Part shown: positions 1-6,438 of the stretch, one piece after another
How the letters are laid out: every line of letters starts with the position of its first letter
Numbering within the stretch: the first letter of the stretch is position 1
NCBI GenBank assembly: GCA_050942995.1
Contig: JBMNOI010000102.1
Span: 1 to 13,753 of the forward strand
DNA from: JBMNOI01 sp050942995
Lineage (GTDB): Bacteria > Chloroflexota > Anaerolineae > UBA1429
Length of the DNA: 13,753 nucleotides
Direction: 5' to 3'
Made by a program: the position numbers and the translations under genes
The notes under the pieces: model-generated
Seen by the model: only the letters and a program-made list of their open reading frames with translations
Told to the model about the DNA's origin: nothing
The model's database searches: none

Positions 1-1
1 G

Positions 2-742
2 TTGTTGCTGACTTTTGAGGGGGGGGCGACAACGCTGCTGGCGGCGCTGGTGTTTCGAGAGGCCATCGGTCGGCGGGTGTGGCTGGCCATCACGGCGATT
101 ACGTCGGCCGGCGTGGTGTTGACACTGAACGAAGGGGGCGAGTGGGGATTGGCGCCGGGAGCGGTGGGGGTGCTGGTGGCCTGCACCCTGTGGGGACTGG
201 ATAATAACCTCACCCGGCAGATCTCGGCCAAGAATCCACTGACCATCGTCACCGTTAAGGGGCTGGCAGCCGGCGCCCTATCGCTGGCGCTGGCGTGGAC
301 GCTGGACATGTCCTGGCCCGCGCCGACGGCGACACTGGCCGCCCTGGCGCTGGGTAGCGTGAGCTATGGCGCCAGCGTGGTGCTCTTTGTGCGGGCCATG
401 CGAGGGCTGGGCGCTTCGCGTACCGGCGCTATCTATGGCACAGCGCCCTTTGTCGGGGCCGTGATCTCTTTTCTGGTGTTCCCCGAATCTCCCGGTGTGT
501 TGCTGTTGCTGGCATTCGTCCTGATGGCGGCGGGTATGGCGTTGCTGGCCGGTGAAGAGCACGCCCATCATCATGTGCACGCCGCCGTAGCGCACGACCA
601 CCATCATGAGCATAGCCCCCACCATGCTCATCCTCATGCGGCGGACGAATCCGGGCCGCACGCCCATCCTCACTATCACAATCCTCTGGCCCACGAGCAT
701 CCACATGCTCCCGATATTCACCACCGCCACGAACATTCCTGA
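2..742 (+). CDS. EamA/DMT-family transporter with His-rich C-terminal tail (5' end outside window)
   Basis: This is the C-terminal part of a drug/metabolite transporter, an inner-membrane permease of the EamA family built from two repeats of five helices. The frame is open from the first bases, and its opening residues (LLTFEGGATTLLAALVFRE) match the end of the first EamA repeat, so the true start lies upstream. The second repeat follows at about residues 48-183 of the visible part, with successive hydrophobic helices including LVACTLWGLDNNLTRQ and a last helix ending near LLAG. The last 60 residues contain 25 histidines in HH, HxH and HHH groups, an obvious potential metal-binding tail. The substrate cannot be told from sequence; a metal ion or metal-linked metabolite is only a guess from the tail. 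The stop is TGA at 740-742. A small inverted repeat follows at 785-807. Confidence 0.88.
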   Translation: MLLTFEGGATTLLAALVFREAIGRRVWLAITAITSAGVVLTLNEGGEWGLAPGAVGVLVACTLWGLDNNLTRQISAKNPLTIVTVKGLAAGALSLALAWTLDMSWPAPTATLAALALGSVSYGASVVLFVRAMRGLGASRTGAIYGTAPFVGAVISFLVFPESPGVLLLLAFVLMAAGMALLAGEEHAHHHVHAAVAHDHHHEHSPHHAHPHAADESGPHAHPHYHNPLAHEHPHAPDIHHRHEHS

Positions 743-784
743 TCTCACCTTGCGCGGCCTGGTCAGATGGTCAGGTATGGAACT

Positions 785-807
785 GTCCGGGAAGGGAGAC
801 GCCGGAC
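785..807. terminator. Small inverted repeat after the transporter, possible weak terminator
   Basis: GTCCGG at 785-790 and CCGGAC at 802-807 form a perfect 6-bp stem with an 11-base loop, 42 bases after the transporter stop. No T-run follows, so termination is uncertain. Confidence 0.25.
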
Positions 808-913
808 TCACCAGCCGTATGATGTTCGGGCTCTACGCGCTCGATATACTGTAGCGGCAAGGAGAGCCGAGGGCTCTGGATAACATACAGGGCAACATGC
901 GGGAGGGTGAGTC

Positions 914-1459
914 ATGTTGAACAACAGGATGGTGCGCGCTCTTTGTGCCGAAGAGGCCGTATATCATGAGGTCGCTATGGATGCCTCGGCCACGGGGCAG
1001 GCGCTGGCGATCATCGGGTTGGCCGTCCTGCTGAACGCTGTGGCGACCACTCTCTCCCTGGGCGTGGCACATGTGGACGGACGTTCTGCCGCCGTGGCGT
1101 TGACCTGGGTATTGAGCTGGCTGGTGGGCAGCCTGGCGATCTATCTGCCGATTGCCCGCGCAGAGGGAGGGAACGAGCATCTGGTGGCCACGCTCCGCGT
1201 GATGGCGTTTGCCATTCTGCCGACCGTCGTAGGCTTGTTGGTTGTAGGGTTGTTCGTGGCTCTGGCTCTGCTCATTCCCTCGTGGGTGCTGGTGGCGGTG
1301 CCCACCCTGCTCTTTGTGCTGGGATGGGCGCTCAAGGCCGCCATAACCGGCGTGAACGAGGTGTTCAATCTGGGGTTGGGGCGGGCGCTGATGATGGCCG
1401 TGGTTTGTGGCATGGGTGTGGCGCTGTTTTCTTGCCTGGCGCTGATGGTGTGGTTCTAG
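914..1459 (+). CDS. Yip1-family integral membrane protein
   Basis: A 181-residue membrane protein. The N-terminus (VYHEVAMDASATGQALAIIG, residues 16-35) has the look of bacterial Yip1-domain proteins, in which a short cytoplasmic stretch ending in an ATGQA-like motif leads into the first helix. Hydrophobic segments are at about 28-50, 60-80, 97-120, 121-140 and 158-180, giving five helices, which fits the family. The cellular role of bacterial Yip1-like proteins is not established. The start is ATG at 914, preceded by GGGAGGGTGAG, a good ribosome-binding site. A possible -10 (TATACT, 845-850) lies upstream, but I see no convincing -35 for it. The gene stands alone between the transporter and the oxidase. 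Confidence 0.8.
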   Translation: MLNNRMVRALCAEEAVYHEVAMDASATGQALAIIGLAVLLNAVATTLSLGVAHVDGRSAAVALTWVLSWLVGSLAIYLPIARAEGGNEHLVATLRVMAFAILPTVVGLLVVGLFVALALLIPSWVLVAVPTLLFVLGWALKAAITGVNEVFNLGLGRALMMAVVCGMGVALFSCLALMVWF

Positions 1460-1468
1460 GGTTTTGGC

Positions 1469-1497
1469 TTGACAGGGGGCGACGGCCGGAATAGACT
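1469..1497 (+). promoter_or_regulatory. Sigma70-like promoter for the FAD-linked oxidase
   Basis: A perfect -35 TTGACA (1469-1474), a 17-base spacer and TAGACT (1492-1497, 4 of 6 to the -10 consensus). It starts 9 bases after the stop of the Yip1-like gene and gives a leader of roughly 150 bases before the oxidase start. Confidence 0.6.
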
Positions 1498-1532
1498 GGC
1501 CGCAATCGAACGCCCGACATATGCGATCGAAC

Positions 1533-1544
1533 ATGACGCGTCAT
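1533..1544. promoter_or_regulatory. 12-bp perfect palindrome in the oxidase leader, possible operator
   Basis: ATGACGCGTCAT is a perfect 12-bp palindrome about 36 bases downstream of the -10 element. A dimeric regulator bound here could block transcription from the 1469-1497 promoter. No regulator gene lies in the window. Confidence 0.35.
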
Positions 1545-1650
1545 CCTCTATGGATGGCGCGTTGTTTGTTTCTCGACCGACGATGAGTACGTCGCGAGGG
1601 ACGATTGGATGGGGGGCCATACCGGCCGAGTGCTCGAGAGAGGTGGAATG

Positions 1651-3074
1651 ATGGGACGGACGCAAACGGATCGTGAGGGGCAGGCTGTTCTGGATGCAGG
1701 GATCTATCAGAATCTGCCGGGCCGGGTGCGAGGCGAACTGCTCCTGCCCGAGATGTCGGATTACCACATTGCCCGGGCGATGTGGAACGGGATGTTCGAC
1801 CGGCGGCCGGCGGCCATTCTGCGCTGTAAGGGGGTGGCCGATGTGATCGATGCCGTCAATCTGGCGCGTGAGAACGATCTGCTGGTATCGGTGCGCGGAG
1901 GCGGGCACAATGTGGCCGGCCATGCGGTGTGTGACGGCGGGTTCGTGATCGATCTGTCGCCGATGCGCAGCGTATGGCTGGATCTGCACCGGGGGACGGT
2001 GCGGGTGGAGGGGGGCGCCATCTGGCGCGAGGTCGATCGAGAGACGCAGGAGTTTGGCCTGGCCACACCCGGCGGGCTGGTCTCTGATACAGGTGTGGCC
2101 GGGCTCACGCTGGGTGCGGTCTGGGCTGGCTGCGACGCAAGTATGGCCTGAGCTGTGACAACGTCGTCTCGATGGATGTGGTCACGGCGGACGGGCGTCT
2201 GCTCACCGCCAGCGAAGACGAAAACGCCGATCTGTTCTGGGCGCTGCGAGGCGGAGGCGGCAATTTCGGCGTGGTGACCTCTTTCGAGTTCCGGGTCTAC
2301 TCTGTGGGCCCCACCGTTGTGCTCACGGCGGCGCACTATCCGATGGATCAGGCGGCGCAGGTGTTGCGGGGCATGCGCGATTATTGTCGCACGGCGCCCG
2401 ATGAGGTCAGCGTACTGGCCGGCCTGTGGACTATTCCGGTTCACGACCAGTTCCCCCGCGAGTTGCACGGTGCCGAGGCGGTGCTGGTAGGGGTCTGTTA
2501 TGCGGGGCCGCCGGAGGAGGGCGAGGAGGTGATGCGGCCGCTTCTGCAACTGGGCGAGCCACTTCTCGATATCAGCAGCCCGCTACCGTATGTGACGCTG
2601 CAACAGGCGTTCGATGAGGATTATCCGTCGGGCCGTATGTACTACTGGAAGTCACTCTATATGGATGATCTGAGCGACTCGTTAATCGACCGCATTGTGG
2701 GCGATGCGGGCACGCGCTCATCGCCCCTGTCCAACATCGATACCTGGCATCTGGGCGGGGCCATCGCCCGGGTGGGAGTGGAAGAGACGGCCTTTGCCTA
2801 CCGAAACGCCGGCTATCTGGTGGCACTCGAGTCGAACTGGAGCGATCGTCGCGAGGCCGACCAGCACATCCAATGGACGCGGCAGATATGGGATGGCCTG
2901 CAGCCCTATTCGACCGGCGCGGCGTATATCAACTTTGGGGGCTTTGTCGAGGACAGCCAGGCGCTGGTGCGAACGGCGTTCGGTCCCAACTATCAGCGTT
3001 TAGTGGAAGTCAAAACCCGTTACGATCCGACCAACCTGTTTCGCATGAACCAGAATATCCGCCCCATGCCCTGA
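1651..3074 (+). pseudogene. FAD-linked oxidase, berberine-bridge-enzyme type, interrupted by a frameshift
   Basis: The two parts (1651-2151 and 2172-3074, in different frames) together make one oxidase of about 474 residues, typical for bacterial BBE-like flavoenzymes, which oxidise alcohols, sugars or alkaloid-like substrates with oxygen as acceptor. The N-terminal part has the FAD-binding PCMH fold: VSVRGGGHNVAG near residues 79-90, where H86 is the expected covalent FAD-linking histidine. The C-terminal part carries the BBE domain (YINFGGF, then KTRYDPTNLFRMNQNIRP). At about 2113-2119 the sequence reads ctg ggt gcg gtc where LGGGLGWLRRKYG is expected. Restoring one G gives the conserved motif and joins the frames, so a single base is missing. 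The second flavin-linking Cys of bicovalent family members is not seen at the aligned position (VSDTGVAG instead). Start: ATG 1651 is chosen over ATG 1648 because it is better spaced from GAGAGGTGG. The lesion may be real or a sequencing error. Confidence 0.85.
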
Positions 3075-3078
3075 GTCG

Positions 3079-3118
3079 GGCCGACGACCCCAGATCATCC
3101 GGGCGGGGGGCGTCGGCC
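3079..3118. terminator. Bidirectional hairpin between convergent oxidase and C-S lyase genes
   Basis: GGCCGACG (3079-3086) pairs perfectly with CGTCGGCC (3111-3118). After one mismatch, CCCC (3088-3091) can pair with GGGG (3106-3109). It fills the 53-base gap between two convergent stop codons. There is no T-run, so it is a strong hairpin rather than a textbook intrinsic terminator. Confidence 0.55.
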
Positions 3119-3127
3119 GGCGAACGA

Positions 3128-4282
3128 TCAGAGCGCCTCCAGAGCGCTGCGCATGCGCTCCAGAGCCTCTGTGAGCATATCGCGACAGCAACCAAAGTTG
3201 AGGCGCACAAACCCTTCGCCCGGCCGGCCGAAATCCGGCCCGTCGTTGAGGGCTACCCGGGCCTCGCGCAAAAAGAACTCGTGGGGGTTCCCGGGGATGC
3301 CGGCGTCGCGGCAGTCGAGCCAGGCCAGATAGGTTCCCTCGGGGCAGGCCATACGCACGCCGGGCAGGAGATTATTGACATAATCCATCGTCAGATCACG
3401 ATTGCCTTCCAGGTAGCAGAGTAGGGCGTCGAGCCAGGGCTGCCCGTCGCGATAGGCGGCCAGCGCCGCGATATAGCCCATAATCGTCACGCCGCCGACC
3501 AATCCACGACGTCCACTTTCGAATCGGCGGCGCAGTGACTCGTCGGGGATGATGGCCACAGAGCAGTGCAGGCCGGCGATGTTGAACGTCTTGCTTGGGG
3601 CCATGAGGGTGATCGTGCGTGACTCGATCTCGGGCGAGAGGGTGGCGATGGGCGTGTGACGGCTGCCACGGAAGAGCAACTCGCAGTGAATCTCGTCGGA
3701 ACAGATGATGAGGTCGTGTCGGGCGCAAATCTCGGCCATGCCGGCCAGCTCTTCGCGGGTGAATACGCGTCCCACCGGGTTGTGCGGGTTACACAACAAA
3801 AAGATGCGTGTTTGCGGCGTGATGGCCGCCTCCATGCGGTCCAGATCGACGGTGTAGCGGCCGTCGGATTCCAGCGTGAGCACCATCTCGTCACAGCTCA
3901 TCTGCGCATAACGGGCGGCGCGGATGATGGGCCCGTATACCGGCGTCTGAAAGAGGATCCCTTCACCGGGGTTTCCCAGCGCCTGGCAGGCCAGATTAAA
4001 GCCGGTGACCACTCCGGGCACGAACACCAGCGACTCGGGCGACACCTGCCAGCCGTAGCGGCGATTCAGTCGTTCGATGATGACGCCTCGCAGCTCGGGC
4101 GGTTCGGTGGGATAGCCGAATATGCCGTGTTCCACCCGCTCGCGCAGGGCGCGGATGACCGGCTCGGGCGAGGCGAAATCCATATCGGCCACCCATAGAG
4201 GCAGAACCTCATCGCCATAACGTCGCCATTTGGCGCATTCGGTGCCGCGTCGATCGATAAAGCGGTCAAAGTTGCAGTCCAT
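3128..4282 (-). CDS. patB: PLP-dependent C-S lyase / aminotransferase, PatB/MalY type
   Basis: A 384-residue fold-type I PLP enzyme of the MalY/PatB group. These cytoplasmic enzymes cleave the C-S bond of cystathionine or cysteine conjugates, giving a thiol, pyruvate and ammonia. Visible landmarks from ATG 4282: LPLWVADMDF (residues 27-36, the family's N-terminal signature), CNPHNPVG (164-171), SDEIHCELL (195-203, with D196 for the PLP ring nitrogen) and APSKTFNIAG (228-237) with the Schiff-base lysine K231. VRLNFG near the C-terminus holds the Arg expected to bind the substrate carboxylate. Length is normal. The frame stays open upstream to 5041, but family homology begins at this ATG and GGGAGAAGAC lies just before it. 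The gene converges on the oxidase and diverges from the DUF2726 fragment. Exact substrate is uncertain; the symbol denotes the family. Confidence 0.9.
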   Translation of the reverse strand: MDCNFDRFIDRRGTECAKWRRYGDEVLPLWVADMDFASPEPVIRALRERVEHGIFGYPTEPPELRGVIIERLNRRYGWQVSPESLVFVPGVVTGFNLACQALGNPGEGILFQTPVYGPIIRAARYAQMSCDEMVLTLESDGRYTVDLDRMEAAITPQTRIFLLCNPHNPVGRVFTREELAGMAEICARHDLIICSDEIHCELLFRGSRHTPIATLSPEIESRTITLMAPSKTFNIAGLHCSVAIIPDESLRRRFESGRRGLVGGVTIMGYIAALAAYRDGQPWLDALLCYLEGNRDLTMDYVNNLLPGVRMACPEGTYLAWLDCRDAGIPGNPHEFFLREARVALNDGPDFGRPGEGFVRLNFGCCRDMLTEALERMRSALEAL

Positions 4283-4314
4283 GATGTCTTCTCCCGGTGT
4301 GACGTGTTGGGGCC

Positions 4315-4343
4315 ATTTTGCACCGCCCCGGTCGGAAGGGCAA
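4315..4343 (-). promoter_or_regulatory. Probable promoter of the C-S lyase gene
   Basis: Read on the minus strand: TTGCCC (4343-4338), 17-base spacer, CAAAAT (4320-4315), each 4 of 6 to the sigma70 consensus. It would start transcription some 25 bases before the lyase ATG. It overlaps the first codons of the divergent truncated DUF2726 ORF. Confidence 0.4.
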
Positions 4344-4884
4344 ATCGAAAGACAGACGGCGGGCACTTGCCTACAACAATCGCATCGACCGAAAGCACGT
4401 CGATTTTCTGCTCTGCGATCCACAGACGATGGCGCCGCTGCTGGGGATAGAACTGGACGATTCGAGCCATCGACGCCCCGACCGGCGAGCGCGCGATGAG
4501 CTGGTCGATCGGATATTCGAGTCCGCGGGGTTGCCGTTGCTCCGGGTGCCGGCCCGCTTTGACGGTTATAATGCCGCAACCCTGCGGGAAAAAATCGACG
4601 AGATCCTGACAGACGTGCCGGCAAGTTCGGCGTCCGTCGATCGACCGGAGTCCGCGTCCGGCGTTCTGCGCGTATATGGTCCTGAAGATGCCCTTGTGCC
4701 GTCGGCCTCGACGGCGCCGCTTTGCCCCAAATGTGGCGATGAGATGGTATTGCGCAAGGGCAGTCGGGGAGCCAGGCGAGGGGAGAGATTCTGGGGCTGC
4801 CCGAATTACCCCCGGTGTCACGGCGCCCGGGAGTATATTGTGACGACCGATACAGGGACACCGGCAGCCGCCACAACGGAATAG
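4318..4884 (+). CDS. DUF2726 fragment with topoisomerase-type C4 zinc finger, 5'-truncated
   Basis: A 188-residue ORF starting at TTG 4318. Residues 26-98 (NRIDRKHVDFLLCDP, IELDDSSHRRPDRRARD, AGLPLLRVPA) are the C-terminal half of DUF2726, a nuclease-like fold with a D-x-L-L ... E-L-D-D-S-S-H core related to restriction-endonuclease-type domains. A C4 zinc finger of the type found at the end of topoisomerase I follows (CPKCGD ... FWGCPNYPRC, about residues 135-167). The N-terminal half of DUF2726, which normally begins with an LSPAE-like helix, is absent. Frame 1 meets a stop at 4300-4302, and the lyase gene occupies the DNA beyond. No good ribosome-binding site is seen. This is most likely a 5'-deleted remnant; a shortened but functional protein is possible. 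A nucleic-acid role is inferred from the two domains. Confidence 0.7.
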   Translation: MHRPGRKGKSKDRRRALAYNNRIDRKHVDFLLCDPQTMAPLLGIELDDSSHRRPDRRARDELVDRIFESAGLPLLRVPARFDGYNAATLREKIDEILTDVPASSASVDRPESASGVLRVYGPEDALVPSASTAPLCPKCGDEMVLRKGSRGARRGERFWGCPNYPRCHGAREYIVTTDTGTPAAATTE

Positions 4885-4914
4885 GGCCTCGTGCCGCGGC
4901 AGGTAATAATTCGG

Positions 4915-4949
4915 GCCCGCTCCTCACCTCGGATTCGTGAGGAGCGGGC
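4915..4949. terminator. Perfect 13-bp hairpin between convergent genes, bidirectional terminator
   Basis: GCCCGCTCCTCAC (4915-4927) and GTGAGGAGCGGGC (4937-4949) form a perfect 13-bp stem with a 9-base loop. It lies between the stop of the DUF2726 fragment (4884) and the stop of the minus-strand zinc-ribbon gene (5001). The T-tract is poor on the plus strand; on the minus strand the stem is followed by a moderately AU-rich stretch. Confidence 0.65.
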
Positions 4950-5000
4950 AGAAGCATCAGTGAGGCAGGTGATGGATGGCCGCTGCGATCGACCGGTCTG

Positions 5001-5648
5001 CTAGCGCGTCCTTTCGCCGCACTCGGGGCAGAACTTGGCATTGGGCGTGAGTTTGGTGCCGCAGTGAGCGCACCGGTCCGCCGGCTTGAGCCTGTGGCCG
5101 CATTCGGGGCAGAATTTGGCGTTTACTTCCAGCGGGTGCTCGCAATTGGGGCAGCTCGCGCGGATGGTCTCGCGCCAGTTTTCCTTGCCCAGTTTCTTGT
5201 CCTCTTCGGCCATCGCCGCGTGTGCCCACACCTCTTCCACGGAGCGGCTGGCCTGGGCGGCCGACATCTCGACGCCCAGGTCGGGGGCGCAGTCCTTGCA
5301 CAAGCCCCGCTTGTTGTTCCAGCACGACTTGCGGCACACCCAGGCGGAGCAACGCGGGCACTGGACGAAATTGGGGCGGATCTCGTTCAGCGCGGCGACA
5401 AAGGCGTCATCGTGGGCTCTTTGCCACGAGACGGAACGCACCCGCTCGCCGAGGTCGGCCGCCGAACTGAACAGGCCGCCCAGCAGGCTGCCGGCTGCAT
5501 CCAGCGCCCCGGCGACATTGCCCACTACCGATGGCTTGAAGCGCGTTCGGAATCCCGTGTTACAGCGATTGCAATGAAACTCGAATTGGAATCCACGCTC
5601 AGTGCTCAGATCCGAGTAGTTGGATACGAATTCCATCTGGTCACTCAT
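5001..5648 (-). CDS. Cys-rich zinc-ribbon protein with C-terminal double zinc ribbon
   Basis: A 215-residue soluble protein with 16 cysteines in spaced pairs. From ATG 5648: C26-x2-C29 near the N-terminus; a hydrophobic, Gly/Ala-rich stretch at about 41-64 that may be a membrane-associated or amphipathic helix; a middle cluster C97/C100, C105, C109, C117/C120; and two C-terminal ribbons, C166/C169-C180/C183 and C193/C196-C207/C210, of the CPxC...FCPECG type (double zinc ribbon). Such ribbons bind Zn structurally and often mediate protein or nucleic-acid contacts. No catalytic domain is visible and the function is unknown. The start is supported by AGGAG about 9 bases upstream. The gene has its own minus-strand promoter, diverging from tatA. 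Confidence 0.75.
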   Translation of the reverse strand: MSDQMEFVSNYSDLSTERGFQFEFHCNRCNTGFRTRFKPSVVGNVAGALDAAGSLLGGLFSSAADLGERVRSVSWQRAHDDAFVAALNEIRPNFVQCPRCSAWVCRKSCWNNKRGLCKDCAPDLGVEMSAAQASRSVEEVWAHAAMAEEDKKLGKENWRETIRASCPNCEHPLEVNAKFCPECGHRLKPADRCAHCGTKLTPNAKFCPECGERTR

Positions 5649-5730
5649 GATGTGCTCCTGGCTGGTATGGTGGTGTTCGAATGACCGCCGGTGTGGCCGA
5701 AAAAGGCCGGTGTGGACCTGCGATAAGGCG

Positions 5731-5758
5731 AGTATAGCGCAGTTGCTCTACGATGCAA
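5731..5758 (-). promoter_or_regulatory. Probable promoter of the zinc-ribbon gene
   Basis: On the minus strand: TTGCAT (5758-5753), 16-base spacer, TATACT (5736-5731, 5 of 6 to the -10 consensus). It predicts a leader of about 75 bases before ATG 5648. Confidence 0.5.
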
Positions 5759-5820
5759 CCGACGCTCGATGGTAGGCGCCGGATGAGGGTGATATTGGAC
5801 GATGATGCTGCCCGGAGGCC

Positions 5821-5859
5821 GGACAAAGGCTTGTCCGCCGTGGCGGGCTATGGTATAAT
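5821..5859 (+). promoter_or_regulatory. Sigma70-like promoter for tatA with an inverted repeat over its -35
   Basis: TTGTCC (5831-5836, 4 of 6), a 17-base spacer and a perfect TATAAT (5854-5859). The -35 is the right half of an inverted repeat, CGGACAA (5820-5826) and TTGTCCG (5831-5837), which could be an operator. Transcription would begin near 5866, giving an unusually long leader. Confidence 0.6.
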
Positions 5860-5865
5860 GTCTCC

Positions 5866-6100
5866 AAAGCGGCGGCATCATCACGGAAACCAGCGGGAGA
5901 GGCGATCTGCCGCCCAGGTTCCCGCGCCGGATATTGGGAACGTCGGATTCGCCTTGCCACTCCCCCGGTTGTTGTTACTCGGCGCACCGGATCGCATCAC
6001 GTCCCGATCGTGTATCAGCGAGTCCGGGTGGTATTTGAAGGATTGCCCCCTTCACAGGCCACGCTCTGCCAGAGTGAGAACGGGTCACACAAAGGAGGAT
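5866..6100 (+). other. Long, apparently structured leader upstream of tatA, possible ncRNA or switch
   Basis: This is the bulk of a 455-base spacer without a long gene. Pairings I can see: GGCGGC (5871-5876) with GCCGCC (5909-5914); in competition with it, GCGGGA (5893-5898) with TCCCGC (5920-5925) enclosing GGCG/CGCC (5901-5904/5911-5914). Later come GAAGG with CCTTC, and a 6-bp hairpin with a GCC loop at about 6061-6076, just before the tatA ribosome-binding site. I do not recognise a known RNA family here. It may be a regulated 5' UTR, a separate small RNA, or chance pairing in GC-rich DNA. Confidence 0.3.
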
Positions 6101-6103
6101 ATT

Positions 6104-6319
6104 GTGGCGAACATTGAGATCACCCGTATGGCGGCGACCATCGGGCCCCTGGAACTCATCATCATTCTGGTCATCATCATCCTTATATTCGGTGCCGGCA
6201 AGATCGAAACCCTCGGCTCTGCTCTGGGCAAAGGTATTCGCGAGTTTCGCAAGGCCACCAATGAGGCCGAAGAGGCGCTAGACGAGATAGAAAAAGACGT
6301 AGAAAAGGGCGAGGCCTAG
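6104..6319 (+). CDS. tatA: Sec-independent (twin-arginine) translocase subunit TatA
   Basis: A 71-residue TatA/E-type protein. TatA oligomers form the pathway by which TatC-recognised folded proteins cross the cytoplasmic membrane. The start is GTG 6104, five bases after a near-perfect AAAGGAGG (6091-6098). The sequence shows the family order: short N-terminus, IGPLELIIILVIIILIFGAG (residues 13-32) with the conserved Glu (E17) entering a single membrane helix, the FG hinge (F29-G30), an amphipathic helix KIETLGSALGKGIREFRKA (33-51), and an acidic tail rich in Glu. The usual KLPELG is KIETLG here, a mild deviation. An alternative ATG at 6128 would remove residues 1-8 but lacks a ribosome-binding site. 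No tatC or tatB is beside it. TatA rather than TatB is favoured by the short tail. Confidence 0.9.
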   Translation: MANIEITRMAATIGPLELIIILVIIILIFGAGKIETLGSALGKGIREFRKATNEAEEALDEIEKDVEKGEA

Positions 6320-6386
6320 ACCGATCTTTCTCTGACGGGACGATCCGCCAGGATGAGGCCAAATCAAATTGCCGGAACGCCTTGTC

Positions 6387-6406
6387 GGAGATTGCCGCAT
6401 ATCTCC
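6387..6406. terminator. Hairpin after tatA, possible weak terminator
   Basis: GGAGAT (6387-6392) and ATCTCC (6401-6406) form a 6-bp stem with an 8-base loop, 68 bases after the tatA stop. Only TT follows. Confidence 0.25.
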
Positions 6407-6438
6407 TTGTGGCGATCTTTCAGGAGGTGGGTGAGATC

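Noticed and set aside
545..740. CAT/CAC-rich repetitive DNA that could be mistaken for a CRISPR or tandem array
   Set aside because: It has no regular unit or spacer. It is the coding sequence of the histidine-rich tail in frame with the transporter.
833..1534. Long minus-strand ORF opposite the Yip1-like gene
   Set aside because: His/Gln/Arg-rich shadow translation typical of antisense GC-rich coding DNA. The plus strand has a good ribosome-binding site and clear membrane helices.
2113..2160. Programmed ribosomal frameshift as the explanation for the split oxidase
   Set aside because: No slippery heptamer or A/T-run is present at the junction, and BBE-like enzymes are not known to use frameshifting. 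A simple missing base is the plainer reading.
4283..5041. In-frame extension of the C-S lyase ORF to 637 residues
   Set aside because: The extension lies antisense to the DUF2726 fragment and across the 4915-4949 terminator, and has no lyase homology. The family signature begins right after ATG 4282, which has a ribosome-binding site.
5753..6103. In-frame extension of TatA to 188 residues
   Set aside because: It spans the promoter and leader. TatA proteins are short and begin just before the membrane helix, and GTG 6104 has a near-perfect Shine-Dalgarno site.
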